From JBGASG01 sp046328035 (GTDB lineage Bacteria > Cyanobacteriota > Vampirovibrionia > Obscuribacterales > Obscuribacteraceae): a DNA stretch of 64,000 nucleotides. The translations under genes and the position numbers were made by a program. Under the pieces are notes generated by a model. It made no database searches. It had not been told where the DNA came from and was given only the letters and a program-made list of their open reading frames with translations. This document shows positions 8,211 to 17,510 of this stretch, piece by piece; position 1 is the stretch's first letter, and each line of letters begins with the position of its first letter. The stretch covers positions 1 to 64,000 of the forward strand of contig JAXLXI010000025.1 in NCBI GenBank assembly GCA_046328035.1, in the 5' to 3' direction.

Positions 8211-10817
8211 ATGGCTTCGCGGGCTATAGAATGGACTGTTAAGATTAAGTTGCCGGATGTCAAACTGATTCCAAGCATGATGCTTCCCACAGTAACGCGA
8301 ATCTGCCGGTGCACTATCCTGGTGTCTCTGCTGCTGTTAATCGGCACCGCTGGTGGTGCGCAGGCGGCCGGCAGACAAGAGGAACGGCCGCAGGCGAGTC
8401 CGTTTGTCAATTTCGGCGACGAAGACAGTGTCGACCGACTGAAGGCGCAGCTCTCACCTCTAATCGATGCCGGTAATTTCGACGAGGCCGTGCGTGTTTC
8501 GCGGGACCTCTTGAAAGAGACGAAGCGACTCTATGGCGAAAAGCATGCCGAGTATGTGATTGCCGAGATCAATCACGGTTTCCTGGAACAGCAGGTAGGC
8601 AACTACGTGGAGGCGCGCCGTCTCTTCGAGGCGGCGATTGCTCTCGAGGACCAGGTGTTTTCGCCGCGTGACTTGCATCGACCGCTGGCATACAACAACC
8701 TGGCCAACCTGCTCATGTTTCAGGGTGACTTCGAAAATGCCAGACCGCTGCTCGAGAAGACACTGACCATGCAAAAGCAACTGCTGGGTGAAGACGATCC
8801 GGAAGTGGCAAAGACGCTGTCCAATCTGGCGGTGGTGCTCGACAATACCGGGGACCGGGCTGGTGCGCTTGTTTATTACCAGAAAGCGTTGGCGACCGTG
8901 GAGATGAATCCCGCTACCGATCCCAGCGAGCTGGCGGTAAAGGAGAACAACCTGGGATTCTCCTATCAGAAGTCCGGGAATGTTTTAGAAGCGAAGAAAC
9001 ACTATCTGCGTGCGCTGGAGATCAGAGAGAAGGCGCTCGGTGCGGAGCATTCGGATGTGGCCCAGACTCTGGTTAATCTGGGCACGGTGACCGCCACCGA
9101 AAATCTCGATGTCGCCATCTCTATGCTGGAGAGGGCGGTGGCAATCTATCGCAAGTCGCTGGGCACCGAGCACCCGGATGTGGTGGCAGCGTTGAACGTT
9201 TTGGCGCGTCTCTACTGGCGTGCCGGTCAACAGGATAAAGCACGCCAGAGTCTTTTGGAAGGCGCAGAGATTCTCAACAACCATATTCAAAACGTTTTGC
9301 CGGCGCTCTCGTTTGCGGAGCAGCGGGCATTTCTCGATCAGCAGTTGCTCGAAGAAAGTTCTTTGCTGCTATCAATGTGTTCATCTAAAGATCAAATTGA
9401 TAAGGCTTACAACTATCTGTTTCGCTGGAAGGGGCTTCTGGTTGAAGCCTTGCACTGGCAGAACAATCTGCGCAAGCTGAGCAGCACGCCTGAACTGAAG
9501 AAAACCGCAGACCAACTGGCGGCCGTCAGGAGACAGCTGGCCGACCACTTCTATCGAGCCGGACTGGAGGAACCGATTGCCTGGCAGAAGAAAAACGAAG
9601 AGCTGGTGGCGGAAAAAGAGGCGCTGGAGAGAAAGCTGGCGAGTGGCACCGCAAGTGGTGGCGTCAGCGACGTGTTGGCGGACATGAGCGTCAACCAGTT
9701 TTGCGCTCTGTTGAAACCACAGGAAGCGCTGGTCGATATCTACAAGTACAGGCGCGAAAACGTCGCGGGTAAAGAAAATGAATTTGCTTATGCGGCGATT
9801 GTTTGTCTGCCGGGCAAGCCCGTGCAGTTAGTCGATTTGGGGTCGGCTCGCATCATTGACGCTGCCATTCTCGACTGGCGACAGCATGTGGTGGTCAACG
9901 ATCCGTCCACCGCTGAGTGGCAGAAGCTGCGCGATTTGGTGTGGAAACCGCTGGGAGCCGCTGTGCCTGATATGTGTACGCGCCTCTGGCTCAACTCCGA
10001 TTCGGAGATGGCTCGGGTTCCGTGGCAGGTTTTTCCCGCCGAGGATGCTACGCCGATGTTGTTGTCGCAGCTCGACTCCGACCGAGAACTGGCCAAGCTG
10101 CGCCTGTCGCCGCCAATTTCGATCTCCGATCAGCCGACGATGCTGATCGCCGGTGGTATCGATTTCGGGCGTGCTGAAATGTTTCGCGGTGATGAAGTCT
10201 ATCTGTTCCCAAAATTGCCGGGCACCGCCTTTGAGGTCAAGCAAATCTCAGATCTTTGCGAAGATCAAAATTTGAAAGCAGCGGTGCTCACCGGTCCCGA
10301 TGCCACTAAGCGCCGGTTGCTGGCGGAATTCCCGACCTCAAATCTGGTCCACCTGGCGACCCACGGCTATTTCCTTGATGAACGAGGCAAGAAAGTAAAT
10401 CGCAGTCCGCTGCTCGAATCCGGACTTGTGACTTCCAAGCCGGCCGAAAAGGATGCCGCCTTCGGTCAATTTCTCAATGCAGAAGAACTGATCAGTGCTG
10501 ACTTCCACCAAACAAAACTGGTGACCTTGTCGGCGTGCGAAACCGGACTGGGCGAGGAAGCAACCGGCCAGGGCGTGCTTGGTCTGCGCGCCGCCATCAT
10601 GGCTGCCGGTGCGCGGTGCATTGTCATGTCATTGTGGAAGGTGCCTGATGCGGCGACGCTTTTGATCATGGATCGTTTCTACAACAATGTCTTGCAGGAA
10701 AAGATGCCGATTGCCGAGGCGCTGCGCAAGGCGCAGCTCTCAGTCAAAAAGGAAGGCGGCAATTTTGCCAACCCGGTAGCCTGGGCCGGATGGATCTGCG
10801 TTGGGGAAGCCTGGTAA
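8211..10817 (+). CDS. Exported TPR-CHAT protease
   Basis: A CHAT-domain protein (caspase-HetF associated with TPRs) of up to 868 residues. A hydrophobic signal segment (about residues 28-52, ending GGAQAAG) suggests export; an ATG at 8277 would give a more conventional signal peptide. Six or more TPRs of the NLANLLMFQGDFENARPLLEKTL type follow (about residues 60-360), then a helical linker, then the C-terminal CHAT domain. Its catalytic dyad is His718 in HLATHGYF and Cys776 in LSACETGLG, followed by the conserved SLWKVPD. CHAT proteases are known to be activated by partner binding through the TPR part; the partner is not evident here. It is a single-gene unit, with crcB convergent downstream. 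Confidence 0.9.
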   Translation: MASRAIEWTVKIKLPDVKLIPSMMLPTVTRICRCTILVSLLLLIGTAGGAQAAGRQEERPQASPFVNFGDEDSVDRLKAQLSPLIDAGNFDEAVRVSRDLLKETKRLYGEKHAEYVIAEINHGFLEQQVGNYVEARRLFEAAIALEDQVFSPRDLHRPLAYNNLANLLMFQGDFENARPLLEKTLTMQKQLLGEDDPEVAKTLSNLAVVLDNTGDRAGALVYYQKALATVEMNPATDPSELAVKENNLGFSYQKSGNVLEAKKHYLRALEIREKALGAEHSDVAQTLVNLGTVTATENLDVAISMLERAVAIYRKSLGTEHPDVVAALNVLARLYWRAGQQDKARQSLLEGAEILNNHIQNVLPALSFAEQRAFLDQQLLEESSLLLSMCSSKDQIDKAYNYLFRWKGLLVEALHWQNNLRKLSSTPELKKTADQLAAVRRQLADHFYRAGLEEPIAWQKKNEELVAEKEALERKLASGTASGGVSDVLADMSVNQFCALLKPQEALVDIYKYRRENVAGKENEFAYAAIVCLPGKPVQLVDLGSARIIDAAILDWRQHVVVNDPSTAEWQKLRDLVWKPLGAAVPDMCTRLWLNSDSEMARVPWQVFPAEDATPMLLSQLDSDRELAKLRLSPPISISDQPTMLIAGGIDFGRAEMFRGDEVYLFPKLPGTAFEVKQISDLCEDQNLKAAVLTGPDATKRRLLAEFPTSNLVHLATHGYFLDERGKKVNRSPLLESGLVTSKPAEKDAAFGQFLNAEELISADFHQTKLVTLSACETGLGEEATGQGVLGLRAAIMAAGARCIVMSLWKVPDAATLLIMDRFYNNVLQEKMPIAEALRKAQLSVKKEGGNFANPVAWAGWICVGEAW

Positions 10818-10833
10818 CCTGGTGCCCGGTGAA

Positions 10834-11223
10834 CTAATTCCAGGAGCGCGTAATCTGCGCGCCCATGGAGAAACCCGCCCAAGCTCCGACAGTTCCCATA
10901 ATCACTTGCGTGACGGCGTTGCCGATGGCAAAACCGTAATGCCCGTTGCGGATCAGATCGAAGGTTTCGAAACCGAAGGATGAAAATGTGGTGAAACCGC
11001 CCAGGAAGCCGACGGTGAGCAACAATTTGATGTGTGCTGGAATAATGGCTCTCTCGGTGGCGAGATACGCGACCATACCAATAATGACGCAACCGACCAT
11101 GTTGACGGTGAAGGTTCCCAGTGGAAAAACACCGATCGGCAAGTATTTCACAACGGCTAAATTGACGAGATAACGGCACAGAGATCCTATGCCACCACCC
11201 ACGAAGACCAGCGCAAAATCCAT
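10834..11223 (-). CDS. crcB: Fluoride channel CrcB/Fluc
   Basis: A 129-residue four-helix membrane protein of the Fluc family that exports fluoride as an antiparallel dimer. Signature features are GGGIGSLCRYLV at the N-terminus, the TFTVNMVGC helix with the conserved Asn, and the GFLGGFTTFSSF motif lining the pore. The length is typical. It starts 5 nt downstream of a small gene on the same strand, so the two are probably co-transcribed. I looked for the fluoride riboswitch pattern upstream of the pair and did not see it. Confidence 0.92.
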   Translation of the reverse strand: MDFALVFVGGGIGSLCRYLVNLAVVKYLPIGVFPLGTFTVNMVGCVIIGMVAYLATERAIIPAHIKLLLTVGFLGGFTTFSSFGFETFDLIRNGHYGFAIGNAVTQVIMGTVGAWAGFSMGAQITRSWN

Positions 11224-11228
11224 TTCTG

Positions 11229-11498
11229 CTACTCGGTCTGCACAAAGTGAACTATGGCGGCGTTTCCTCGCACGATCACCGTATAGCTCCAGACATGCTT
11301 ACATTTGTCGATGGGAACTACGGACAGCGAACCGATCTGTTGTTTGATCTGCTGGACGCCGGCTGCTCCCAGACCTGGTACGGACCACTCTTCGAGATTC
11401 TCCGCCCACTCTTTGGGTGCTTGCTTGGTTGAAGACGCGGTGACCTGAGAAATGTAGGTCCCTTCGCGAAAACTGAGAAAAAACGTGTACAGCGCCAT
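11229..11498 (-). CDS. Small hypothetical protein upstream of crcB
   Basis: An 89-residue soluble protein starting MALYTFFLSFREGTYISQV. The ATG was chosen because GCGGAG lies just upstream; an in-frame start 18 nt earlier has no ribosome site. It carries alternating strands and a central helix (KEWAENLEEW) and ends in a strand (VIVRGNAAIVHFVQ), suggesting a small alpha/beta fold. It lies 5 nt before crcB on the same strand and may be part of the fluoride-response unit, but no function can be assigned. Confidence 0.65.
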   Translation of the reverse strand: MALYTFFLSFREGTYISQVTASSTKQAPKEWAENLEEWSVPGLGAAGVQQIKQQIGSLSVVPIDKCKHVWSYTVIVRGNAAIVHFVQTE

Positions 11499-11595
11499 AC
11501 GAACTCCGCTTTCCAAAACTATACCTTAGATGGTGGCGGCCGCTCATGTTGACATGCGCCCGAGTCCAGAACCTTCTGGCAACCAGTTCGTCAAA

Positions 11596-11652
11596 ACTGA
11601 AGTGATATCACTTTAGCTCCGGCCGGAAAATGCGAAGTGATATCACTTGGGC
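11596..11652. repeat. Two AAGYGATATCRCTT palindromes
   Basis: Two perfect AAGTGATATCACTT cores at 11600-11613 and 11635-11648, 35 bp apart centre to centre. They sit between the 3' end of the DMT gene and the 5' end of the small crcB-operon gene. The flanks (CTGAAG... and ...CTTTAGCTC) match the flanks of the copies at 2.45-2.50 kb. Confidence 0.85.
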
Positions 11653-11712
11653 TCGGGGCGCTTGCCTGGGCTTTGCGTTTCTCTTGGCAATCAAGCGAGT
11701 TGTGTCGGGCAG

Positions 11713-12795
11713 TTATCGAGTGGTCTGCACGCAAGCCGGATCGTCGCAGCATGTTTTGCGGCGCAGGCACTCTGACACCAGGCGCTCAAGATTGCGGCGC
11801 AGTTCACCGAATTTGAAGTGGACCGGACCGGTTGGTCGCAAGAGTCCAACCACCATCGGGCTGGCCGAAACGACTGAAAGCAGCGTGACGACGGCACCGA
11901 TTGATTCCAACATGCCTGGTGGCTCACCGAGGAAGACGCTCGATTGAATGGCGGTGATCACCGGTATCAGGTAGAGGAAGCGCGCGGCGCGGTTGGCGGA
12001 CGAGTATTTGAGGACGAATGACCAGCCGAAGGTGCCCAGTGCTGCTGGGAATACGCCCAGGAATACGCAGGCGAGGGTGGCGGTCAGCGGTGCATGTGCC
12101 ATGGTTGCGAACGCGCCGGGGAGGAACGGCACCAGGAAGAGGGTTCCGGCCCATACACCGTATATGGTGCTCTCCGCGGGACGCATGGTGTTGAGGATGC
12201 TTTTGTTGAGAACGATGGCGACGCCGCTCAGCAGAGAGGCGAAGAGCAGCAGCAGGATGGCCGGCGAAATGGTGAAACCGGATGTGCAGCCAAGCGACAT
12301 GATTCCGGCACCGATGAACGCTCCCAGAAGAGCTATCCATCCGCGTTTGCCGATTTTTTCTTTGAGAGTGGCGGATGCCAGAAGTGCTGTGAAGAGAGGC
12401 GAAATGCCGATGATGAAACTGGCAGTGCCGGCGCTGACGGTTTTCTCGCCGAGGCACAACAAGATGTTGTAGAGCGAGATACCACAGAATCCGTAGCAGA
12501 GGAGGCGCACCAGAGTGCCACCACGGGGAATGCTCAGTTTCGCCTTGGGGACGAAGAGCATCAGAAATATTGAGGCGAAGAAGAAGCGCAGCGCCGAGAG
12601 GTGCTGGGGCTCGTAAGTGTTGACGGCGACGCGAATGAAGCAGTACGCGCTGGCCCACGTGATCAGGCAGAAAGCCAGCATGCTGTAGACGACCAGCGGA
12701 GAGGGAGCTGCGCCGGAGTTTTCTGCGCTGCCTGCGCTGGTGTCTTCGGCTCTGTGCAGAGCGTGCAGATTGGTTTTGTTGAATTCAGTCGTCAT
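11713..12795 (-). CDS. DMT-superfamily (EamA) exporter
   Basis: A ten-helix drug/metabolite transporter with two EamA repeats: the first begins SMLAFCLITWASAYCFIRVAV, the second around SPAILLLLFASLLSGVAIVLNK. The family exports amino acids, vitamins or other small metabolites; the substrate is not deducible. The start is the ATG with AAGGAG 6 nt upstream; a longer open frame upstream is not conserved in character. It is divergent from a MocR-type PLP-dependent regulator, a common arrangement in which the regulator controls the exporter. The C-terminus continues about 40 residues past the last helix and is Arg/Cys rich. Confidence 0.85.
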   Translation of the reverse strand: MTTEFNKTNLHALHRAEDTSAGSAENSGAAPSPLVVYSMLAFCLITWASAYCFIRVAVNTYEPQHLSALRFFFASIFLMLFVPKAKLSIPRGGTLVRLLCYGFCGISLYNILLCLGEKTVSAGTASFIIGISPLFTALLASATLKEKIGKRGWIALLGAFIGAGIMSLGCTSGFTISPAILLLLFASLLSGVAIVLNKSILNTMRPAESTIYGVWAGTLFLVPFLPGAFATMAHAPLTATLACVFLGVFPAALGTFGWSFVLKYSSANRAARFLYLIPVITAIQSSVFLGEPPGMLESIGAVVTLLSVVSASPMVVGLLRPTGPVHFKFGELRRNLERLVSECLRRKTCCDDPACVQTTR

Positions 12796-12938
12796 GTCGG
12801 TCTCCTTCAAACACAACGCTGTCGCTCGCGCCGGGCATACTGCGCCGCGTGAACCGTGTGTTTGCCGGGCTCGGGGGGCCCTTGGTTTGTGCTCGCCTAA
12901 CGGGATTATTCCCGTTTCTATGTACATGCTAATGGCTG

Positions 12939-12985
12939 ATTGGTATTATGGAAAGGTCCACTTAGGAAATATCAATAAGACCAAT
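12939..12985. promoter_or_regulatory. Candidate MocR operator, inverted ATTGGT/ACCAAT
   Basis: Inverted half-sites ATTGGT (12939-12944) and ACCAAT (12980-12985) are 41 bp apart centre to centre, about four helical turns. They lie immediately before the MocR start and within the divergent promoter region shared with the exporter. MocR proteins are dimers known to bind widely spaced half-sites. This assignment is inferred from position and symmetry only. Confidence 0.4.
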
Positions 12986-12992
12986 TGAGCGT

Positions 12993-14468
12993 ATGCAGCT
13001 AGCAATCACAGTCGACCCCACCGGTACTGAACCTTTACAACGGCAACTTTATAATGAAATCCGGGCAGGAATTTTGGTCGGACGATTGGCTCGCGGCATG
13101 AAGCTGCCGCCCAGTCGTGAGCTGGCTCGATCTCTTGGCATCTCGCGAACGACCGTGACGCTGGTCTATGATGCGCTGGTCAGCGAGGGCTATCTGGACG
13201 GCAAGATCGGGGCCGGCACTTTCGTTGCCTCCGAATTGCCGGATGAATTGATGGAAGCGCGAGCGCAGCCGTTCGTGCCGTTCGAACCCAGTGCACTTTG
13301 TCGCGAACAGGTGTTCGACACGCTCTCCAATTTCGGGCGCCATCTGGCGAAGACCGAACTTCTGGGCAGCAACCAGGATCCGGAGATTCAGTTTGCTTTC
13401 GGCAGACCTGATATGGATTCGTTTCCGATGAGCACGTGGCTCAGGCTGCTCAATATGCATTGCAAGCGCAAACAGTTTTCGCAGCTGGACATGCCGAAGC
13501 GCTCGCAGGGCTATGCTCCTCTGCGCGAGGCTCTGGCTCGCTATCTCGGGCGAGCGCGCGGCATGAAAGTCGATGCATCGCAAATAGTGATTGTGAATGG
13601 ATCGCAGCAAGCGATGGATCTGGTGTCGCGCGCGTTTGTCGAACGAGGCGATCATGTCGGCTTAGAAGATCCGTGCTGGGTCGGTGCCAAGACTATTTTC
13701 GAAGCACACGGCGCGCGTTGTTTCCCGATTTCGGTCGACAAAGAAGGCATCTCCACCACTAAGTTGTTGCAGGGCGATACGCCGCGCCTCAAGTTTCTCT
13801 ACCTGACGCCCTCGCACCAGTTCCCGACCGGCGCATCGTTATCACTGGCTCGCCGCCTGGAGCTTCTGGGTTGGGCGCAACGCACCAACACCTTTATCGT
13901 CGAAGACGACTACGACAGCGAGATTCGCTATCACGGCAAGCCGGTGCCGGCTCTGGCTGGATTGGACAATAACAACCGGGTCATATATATAGGGACGTTT
14001 TCCAAAGTGCTCTTTGTTTCTTTGCGACTGGGCTACCTGGTGGTGCCACCAGATTTGGTGCACGTCTTCACCCACGGAAAGTGGCTCACCGATCGCCATT
14101 CGCCGATTCTCGAGCAGCAAGTGCTGGCTGACTTTATCGATCAAGGGCATCTGGAGCGGCATGTGCGGCGCATGCGCAAAGTGTATGAAGAGCGGCGCGG
14201 CGTCTTGATCGCCGCGTTGCGCCACTACTTCGGCAAGCGCGTGCAAGTGGTCGGCGAGGATGCCGGCATTCACGTTCTGGTGCACTTTCAGACCGCTATG
14301 TCGGAGCAAACGATTGTGGAGCGGGCGCTCAAACTGGGTGTGGGCATCCTGCCGTCGATGCACTTTGCGACTCACAGATCCGGTGCGTCGTTCATCATGA
14401 ATTACGGAGCGCTGTCCGCCGCCGAGATCAATGAAGGTGTGAAACGGCTGGCGCAAGTCGTTGAATAG
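12993..14468 (+). CDS. MocR/PdxR-type GntR regulator with aminotransferase domain
   Basis: A fusion of an N-terminal GntR-type winged helix (residues about 8-78, including LPPSRELARSLGISRTTVTLVYDAL) to a class-I aminotransferase-like domain. The PLP-binding Lys is Lys338 in the conserved GTFSKVLFVSLRLGY motif, with EDDYDSE upstream as the PLP-ring Asp motif. Members sense PLP or amino compounds and control vitamin B6, GABA, taurine or exporter genes. Its divergent neighbour is a DMT exporter, the likely target, and autoregulation is probable. Length 491, normal for the family. The ATG has only a weak upstream ribosome site. Confidence 0.92.
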   Translation: MQLAITVDPTGTEPLQRQLYNEIRAGILVGRLARGMKLPPSRELARSLGISRTTVTLVYDALVSEGYLDGKIGAGTFVASELPDELMEARAQPFVPFEPSALCREQVFDTLSNFGRHLAKTELLGSNQDPEIQFAFGRPDMDSFPMSTWLRLLNMHCKRKQFSQLDMPKRSQGYAPLREALARYLGRARGMKVDASQIVIVNGSQQAMDLVSRAFVERGDHVGLEDPCWVGAKTIFEAHGARCFPISVDKEGISTTKLLQGDTPRLKFLYLTPSHQFPTGASLSLARRLELLGWAQRTNTFIVEDDYDSEIRYHGKPVPALAGLDNNNRVIYIGTFSKVLFVSLRLGYLVVPPDLVHVFTHGKWLTDRHSPILEQQVLADFIDQGHLERHVRRMRKVYEERRGVLIAALRHYFGKRVQVVGEDAGIHVLVHFQTAMSEQTIVERALKLGVGILPSMHFATHRSGASFIMNYGALSAAEINEGVKRLAQVVE

Positions 14469-14514
14469 CCACGCGTCGGATATAATCTCAGGCGCATCGT
14501 TTGAGGTGGCTGTC

Positions 14515-15663
14515 ATGTTGCAGCGTGGACGTCTTGCGTCGTTGGTTCTGGTTCCGGCCTGTGCCGTCGTTTGGCTGGCGGCGCCCGTGCAGCCGGTGTG
14601 CGCGCAGCCGGTGAAGCTGCCTACCGAAAAATATTTCGGCAACATGGAAGTGGTCAAAACCTTCAACGGACCGATGCCTACAGGAGTGACCGTTTCTCAC
14701 AAAGGCCGCATCTTTGTGAATTATCCGCGTTGGGGCGACAACGTCACCGCCACCGTTGCAGAGCTGGTCAACGGCAATGAAGTGCCCTTCCAGTCTGACG
14801 GACTGGTGTCTGTGCAGAGCATCGTGGTTGATGCTAACGACATGCTCTGGATTCTCGATACAGGCAGCATTGCTTTCGGACCGACGAAGTTTGGCGGACC
14901 AAAACTAGTGGGCATCGACCTGTCCACTAATAAAGTGGCGAAGAAGATCTTGTTTCCCGCAAATGTGGTGTTGCCGCGCAGTTATTTGAACGACGTGCGT
15001 TTTGATTTACGGCGCGGCAAGGGCGGCATGGCATACATCACCGATTCCAGCAGCGGCGGCGGCATCATTGTTGTCGATCTGGCCAGCGGCAAAAGCTGGA
15101 GACGGCTCGCCAATCATTTTTCTACGAAAGCCGAACCCGGCTTTTTGCCGGTCGTCGAGGGGCAACCACTGATGGTGCGCCCCGCCAACAAGCCGCCGCA
15201 GCATGTAGCCGTCGGCAGCGATGGTATCGCCATCAGTGCCGATGGTAAGCGCCTGTTCTATTGCCCGCTCTCCAGTCGTCAGTTATACAGCGTCAGTGTC
15301 GATGCGCTCAGCAATGCCAAACTGACTGATGCGCAGGTGGCGAAGACGGTGATCAAACTGGGAGACAAAGGTGGCGGTGCCGATGGGCTGGAATCGGATG
15401 GTGCCGGCAACTTGTACATCACCAACTACGAGCACAACGCCATCGTGCGGCGCAATGCCAAAGGGCAGTACGAAACGCTGATTCACGACCTGCGCCTCAT
15501 GTGGCCGGATACGATGTGTTTGGCCAGCGACGGCTATCTCTACTTTACGGTCAATCAATTGCACAGGCAGCCGCAGTTTCATAACAGCGTCGAAGCCCGC
15601 GAGCGGCCGTACGCATTGATGCGCACCAAGATCGGCATTCGCCCGGTGACGCTCAAAAAGTAG
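14515..15663 (+). CDS. Secreted MRJP/yellow-family protein
   Basis: A homologue of the major royal jelly/yellow protein family, a six-bladed beta-propeller whose bacterial members are secreted and of unknown function. A signal peptide (LVLVPACAVVWLAAPVQP, cleavage near VCAQP) is followed by the hallmark PTGVTVSHKGRIFVNYPRWGD near the N-terminus. Further family strands are LWILDTG, AYITDSSSGGGIIVVDL, GADGLESDGAGNLYITNYEHNAI and WPDTMCLASDGYLYFTVNQ. The start used is an internal ATG giving a normal signal peptide; the frame is open 54 nt further up, overlapping the MocR gene end. It may be read through from the MocR gene. Confidence 0.85.
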   Translation: MLQRGRLASLVLVPACAVVWLAAPVQPVCAQPVKLPTEKYFGNMEVVKTFNGPMPTGVTVSHKGRIFVNYPRWGDNVTATVAELVNGNEVPFQSDGLVSVQSIVVDANDMLWILDTGSIAFGPTKFGGPKLVGIDLSTNKVAKKILFPANVVLPRSYLNDVRFDLRRGKGGMAYITDSSSGGGIIVVDLASGKSWRRLANHFSTKAEPGFLPVVEGQPLMVRPANKPPQHVAVGSDGIAISADGKRLFYCPLSSRQLYSVSVDALSNAKLTDAQVAKTVIKLGDKGGGADGLESDGAGNLYITNYEHNAIVRRNAKGQYETLIHDLRLMWPDTMCLASDGYLYFTVNQLHRQPQFHNSVEARERPYALMRTKIGIRPVTLKK

Positions 15664-15681
15664 CGTTGAGTCTAGTTGAGT

Positions 15682-16071
15682 CTATTGATTAGACAGCGTG
15701 GCGGCTTCCGTGCAAATACCGAAGCGCTTCGTGTTCTGGTCGACGTAATAGCCGATCAAATTGTGCAGGGCACCATTGCCGATGGCAGGCCGCGGTGTCT
15801 GGCTGTACATCTTCCAGCTTTCTGCGCTCAGATCAATTACCGGATACGCCAGTTTGATCCCCTTTTGCACCGCGTAAGCGCTGAGGGCGCTGGCGTTGGG
15901 CGGCAGCGTTCCGCCATTCTCGCTGGAATACTGGTTGACAGTGTTGTAAGCGTCGGTGCCTGCCTGGCTCAGGACAGGACCGACGTTGCCAGTGTCCGAC
16001 CCGGCTTGCCCACAACCCGAAAGCGCGAGTATTGCAGCCGCCGTAATAGTTGTTAAAAGGCTCTTTTTCAT
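15682..16071 (-). CDS. Putative small lipoprotein
   Basis: A 129-residue protein beginning MKKSLLTTITAAAILALSGCG, a clear type II signal peptide with lipobox LSGC (Cys20). The mature part is Ser/Asn/Gly-rich and contains a possible small domain around KGIKLAYPVIDLSAESWKMYS. Anchoring to the inner or outer membrane is expected. It is convergent with the MRJP-like gene and the ATG has AGGAA-like purines upstream. The family is not recognised. Confidence 0.75.
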   Translation of the reverse strand: MKKSLLTTITAAAILALSGCGQAGSDTGNVGPVLSQAGTDAYNTVNQYSSENGGTLPPNASALSAYAVQKGIKLAYPVIDLSAESWKMYSQTPRPAIGNGALHNLIGYYVDQNTKRFGICTEAATLSNQ

Positions 16072-16336
16072 GAGGAAACCCTAGATTGGATGCAGGTTTG
16101 CGTCGATGTACTCAGTTTACCCGACCGGGCTCAGCCAGGCAAAAGCGCGCAGGGATTAGACATTTGACTTAATTTATGCAACAATTAGTCGATTACGTTA
16201 AGGCCGCTATCCCTCTCCCAATCTGTTCAGCAGAGTTTACCGAGAGATGTGAATGGAAAGGTTTTTCCAAATGAGTGCCGCGCGGCAGGCAGTGTGAAGG
16301 AGCAGTGAGTATCCTGCTCGAATTAAGGAAATCAGT

Positions 16337-17506
16337 TTGAGTACATTTGTGGAGCTGGGATTGTCAGGCCCCGTGCTGAAATCCCTCAAAGATATAGGCT
16401 TCGTTGAGCCAACGGATATACAACGTCAGACCATCGGCATCGCTCTCAACGGCAGGGATGTGGTGGCATCGGCGCACACGGGTTCCGGTAAGACAGCTGC
16501 TTATGGTCTGCCACTTGTCGACATGCTCGAAGAGCGCGACGAGTCGCCGCGGGCCCTGGTCCTGGTGCCGACGCGCGAGCTGGCGATGCAGGTCAGCGAA
16601 CAGCTGAAACTGTTTGCCAAGCACAACAAGCTGCGGGTTGCCACTCTATATGGTGGCACCAGTTATCACACGCAGCGCAATTCGCTGGAGCGCGGAGTCG
16701 ATGTGATTGTGGCCACACCCGGTCGCTTGATCGATTTTATGGAGAGCAAGACAGTCAGTCTTGCCACCATCGAAGTGCTGGTTCTCGATGAAGCGGATCG
16801 CATGATGGATATGGGTTTTATGCCGCAGGTGCGGCGCATCATCAATCGCGTGCCCACTGAGCGGCAGACGATGATGTTTTCCGCCACCATCGACGATCGC
16901 ATTGAACGGCTGGCGTCGACGTTCTGCATGGAACCGGCAATCGTGCGCGTCAACACGGAAGAACTGGAGCCCGACACCATCGAGCAGCGTGTGATCAATG
17001 TGCACGAGTTTGCCAAGGACGATCTGCTTTTCCGCCTGCTGCAGGAATTTGGCGATTCTTCGGTATTGGTCTTCACCGGCACGCGCCGCAAGGCCACCTG
17101 GGTCACCGACCGCTTGCGCGATTCGAAAGTGATTGCCGAAGAAGTGCACGGCGACATCAGCCAGAAGCAGCGCGAAAGCACGATTGCGCGTTTCCGTCGC
17201 GGTGAGTTCCCGGTGCTGGTGGCGACCGACGTTGCTGCCCGCGGGCTGGACATCACCAACATCACTCACGTGATCAATTACGACGTGCCCAACACGCCGG
17301 AAGAGTACGTGCACCGCATCGGCAGAACGGGAAGAAACGGCAAGACCGGCATCGCCGTCACATTCGTTTCGGAAGAACAACAGCACCTTTTGCGCGATGT
17401 CGAGAAACTGGTGGGTCGCGAGTTTTTGCCGCCGATTCGTCCGGCATCCAAGACAGCGAGTCCCGGCGGGCGCTCGTTTGGGCGCGGACGCCGTCGCATC
17501 GTTTAG
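16337..17506 (+). CDS. DEAD-box ATP-dependent RNA helicase
   Basis: RhlE-like RNA helicase for ribosome assembly or RNA turnover. It starts at TTG, with AAGGA 7 nt upstream and no better ATG, and reaches the Q-motif (FVELGLSGPVLKSLKDIGFVEPTDIQ) within a few residues. Motif I is AHTGSGKT, Ia PTRELA, II DEAD (VLDEADRMMD), III SAT (FSATID), V ATDVAARGLD and VI HRIGRTGR. The C-terminal tail is short and basic (GGRSFGRGRRRIV). Length 389. About 265 bp of gene-free sequence precedes it and could carry a leader, but I see no definite RNA structure. Confidence 0.95.
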   Translation: MSTFVELGLSGPVLKSLKDIGFVEPTDIQRQTIGIALNGRDVVASAHTGSGKTAAYGLPLVDMLEERDESPRALVLVPTRELAMQVSEQLKLFAKHNKLRVATLYGGTSYHTQRNSLERGVDVIVATPGRLIDFMESKTVSLATIEVLVLDEADRMMDMGFMPQVRRIINRVPTERQTMMFSATIDDRIERLASTFCMEPAIVRVNTEELEPDTIEQRVINVHEFAKDDLLFRLLQEFGDSSVLVFTGTRRKATWVTDRLRDSKVIAEEVHGDISQKQRESTIARFRRGEFPVLVATDVAARGLDITNITHVINYDVPNTPEEYVHRIGRTGRNGKTGIAVTFVSEEQQHLLRDVEKLVGREFLPPIRPASKTASPGGRSFGRGRRRIV

Positions 17507-17510
17507 TTTC

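Noticed and set aside
10834..11700. Fluoride riboswitch upstream of the crcB operon
   Set aside because: The conserved GGNGAUGG...CC pattern is not found on the minus strand upstream of either gene.
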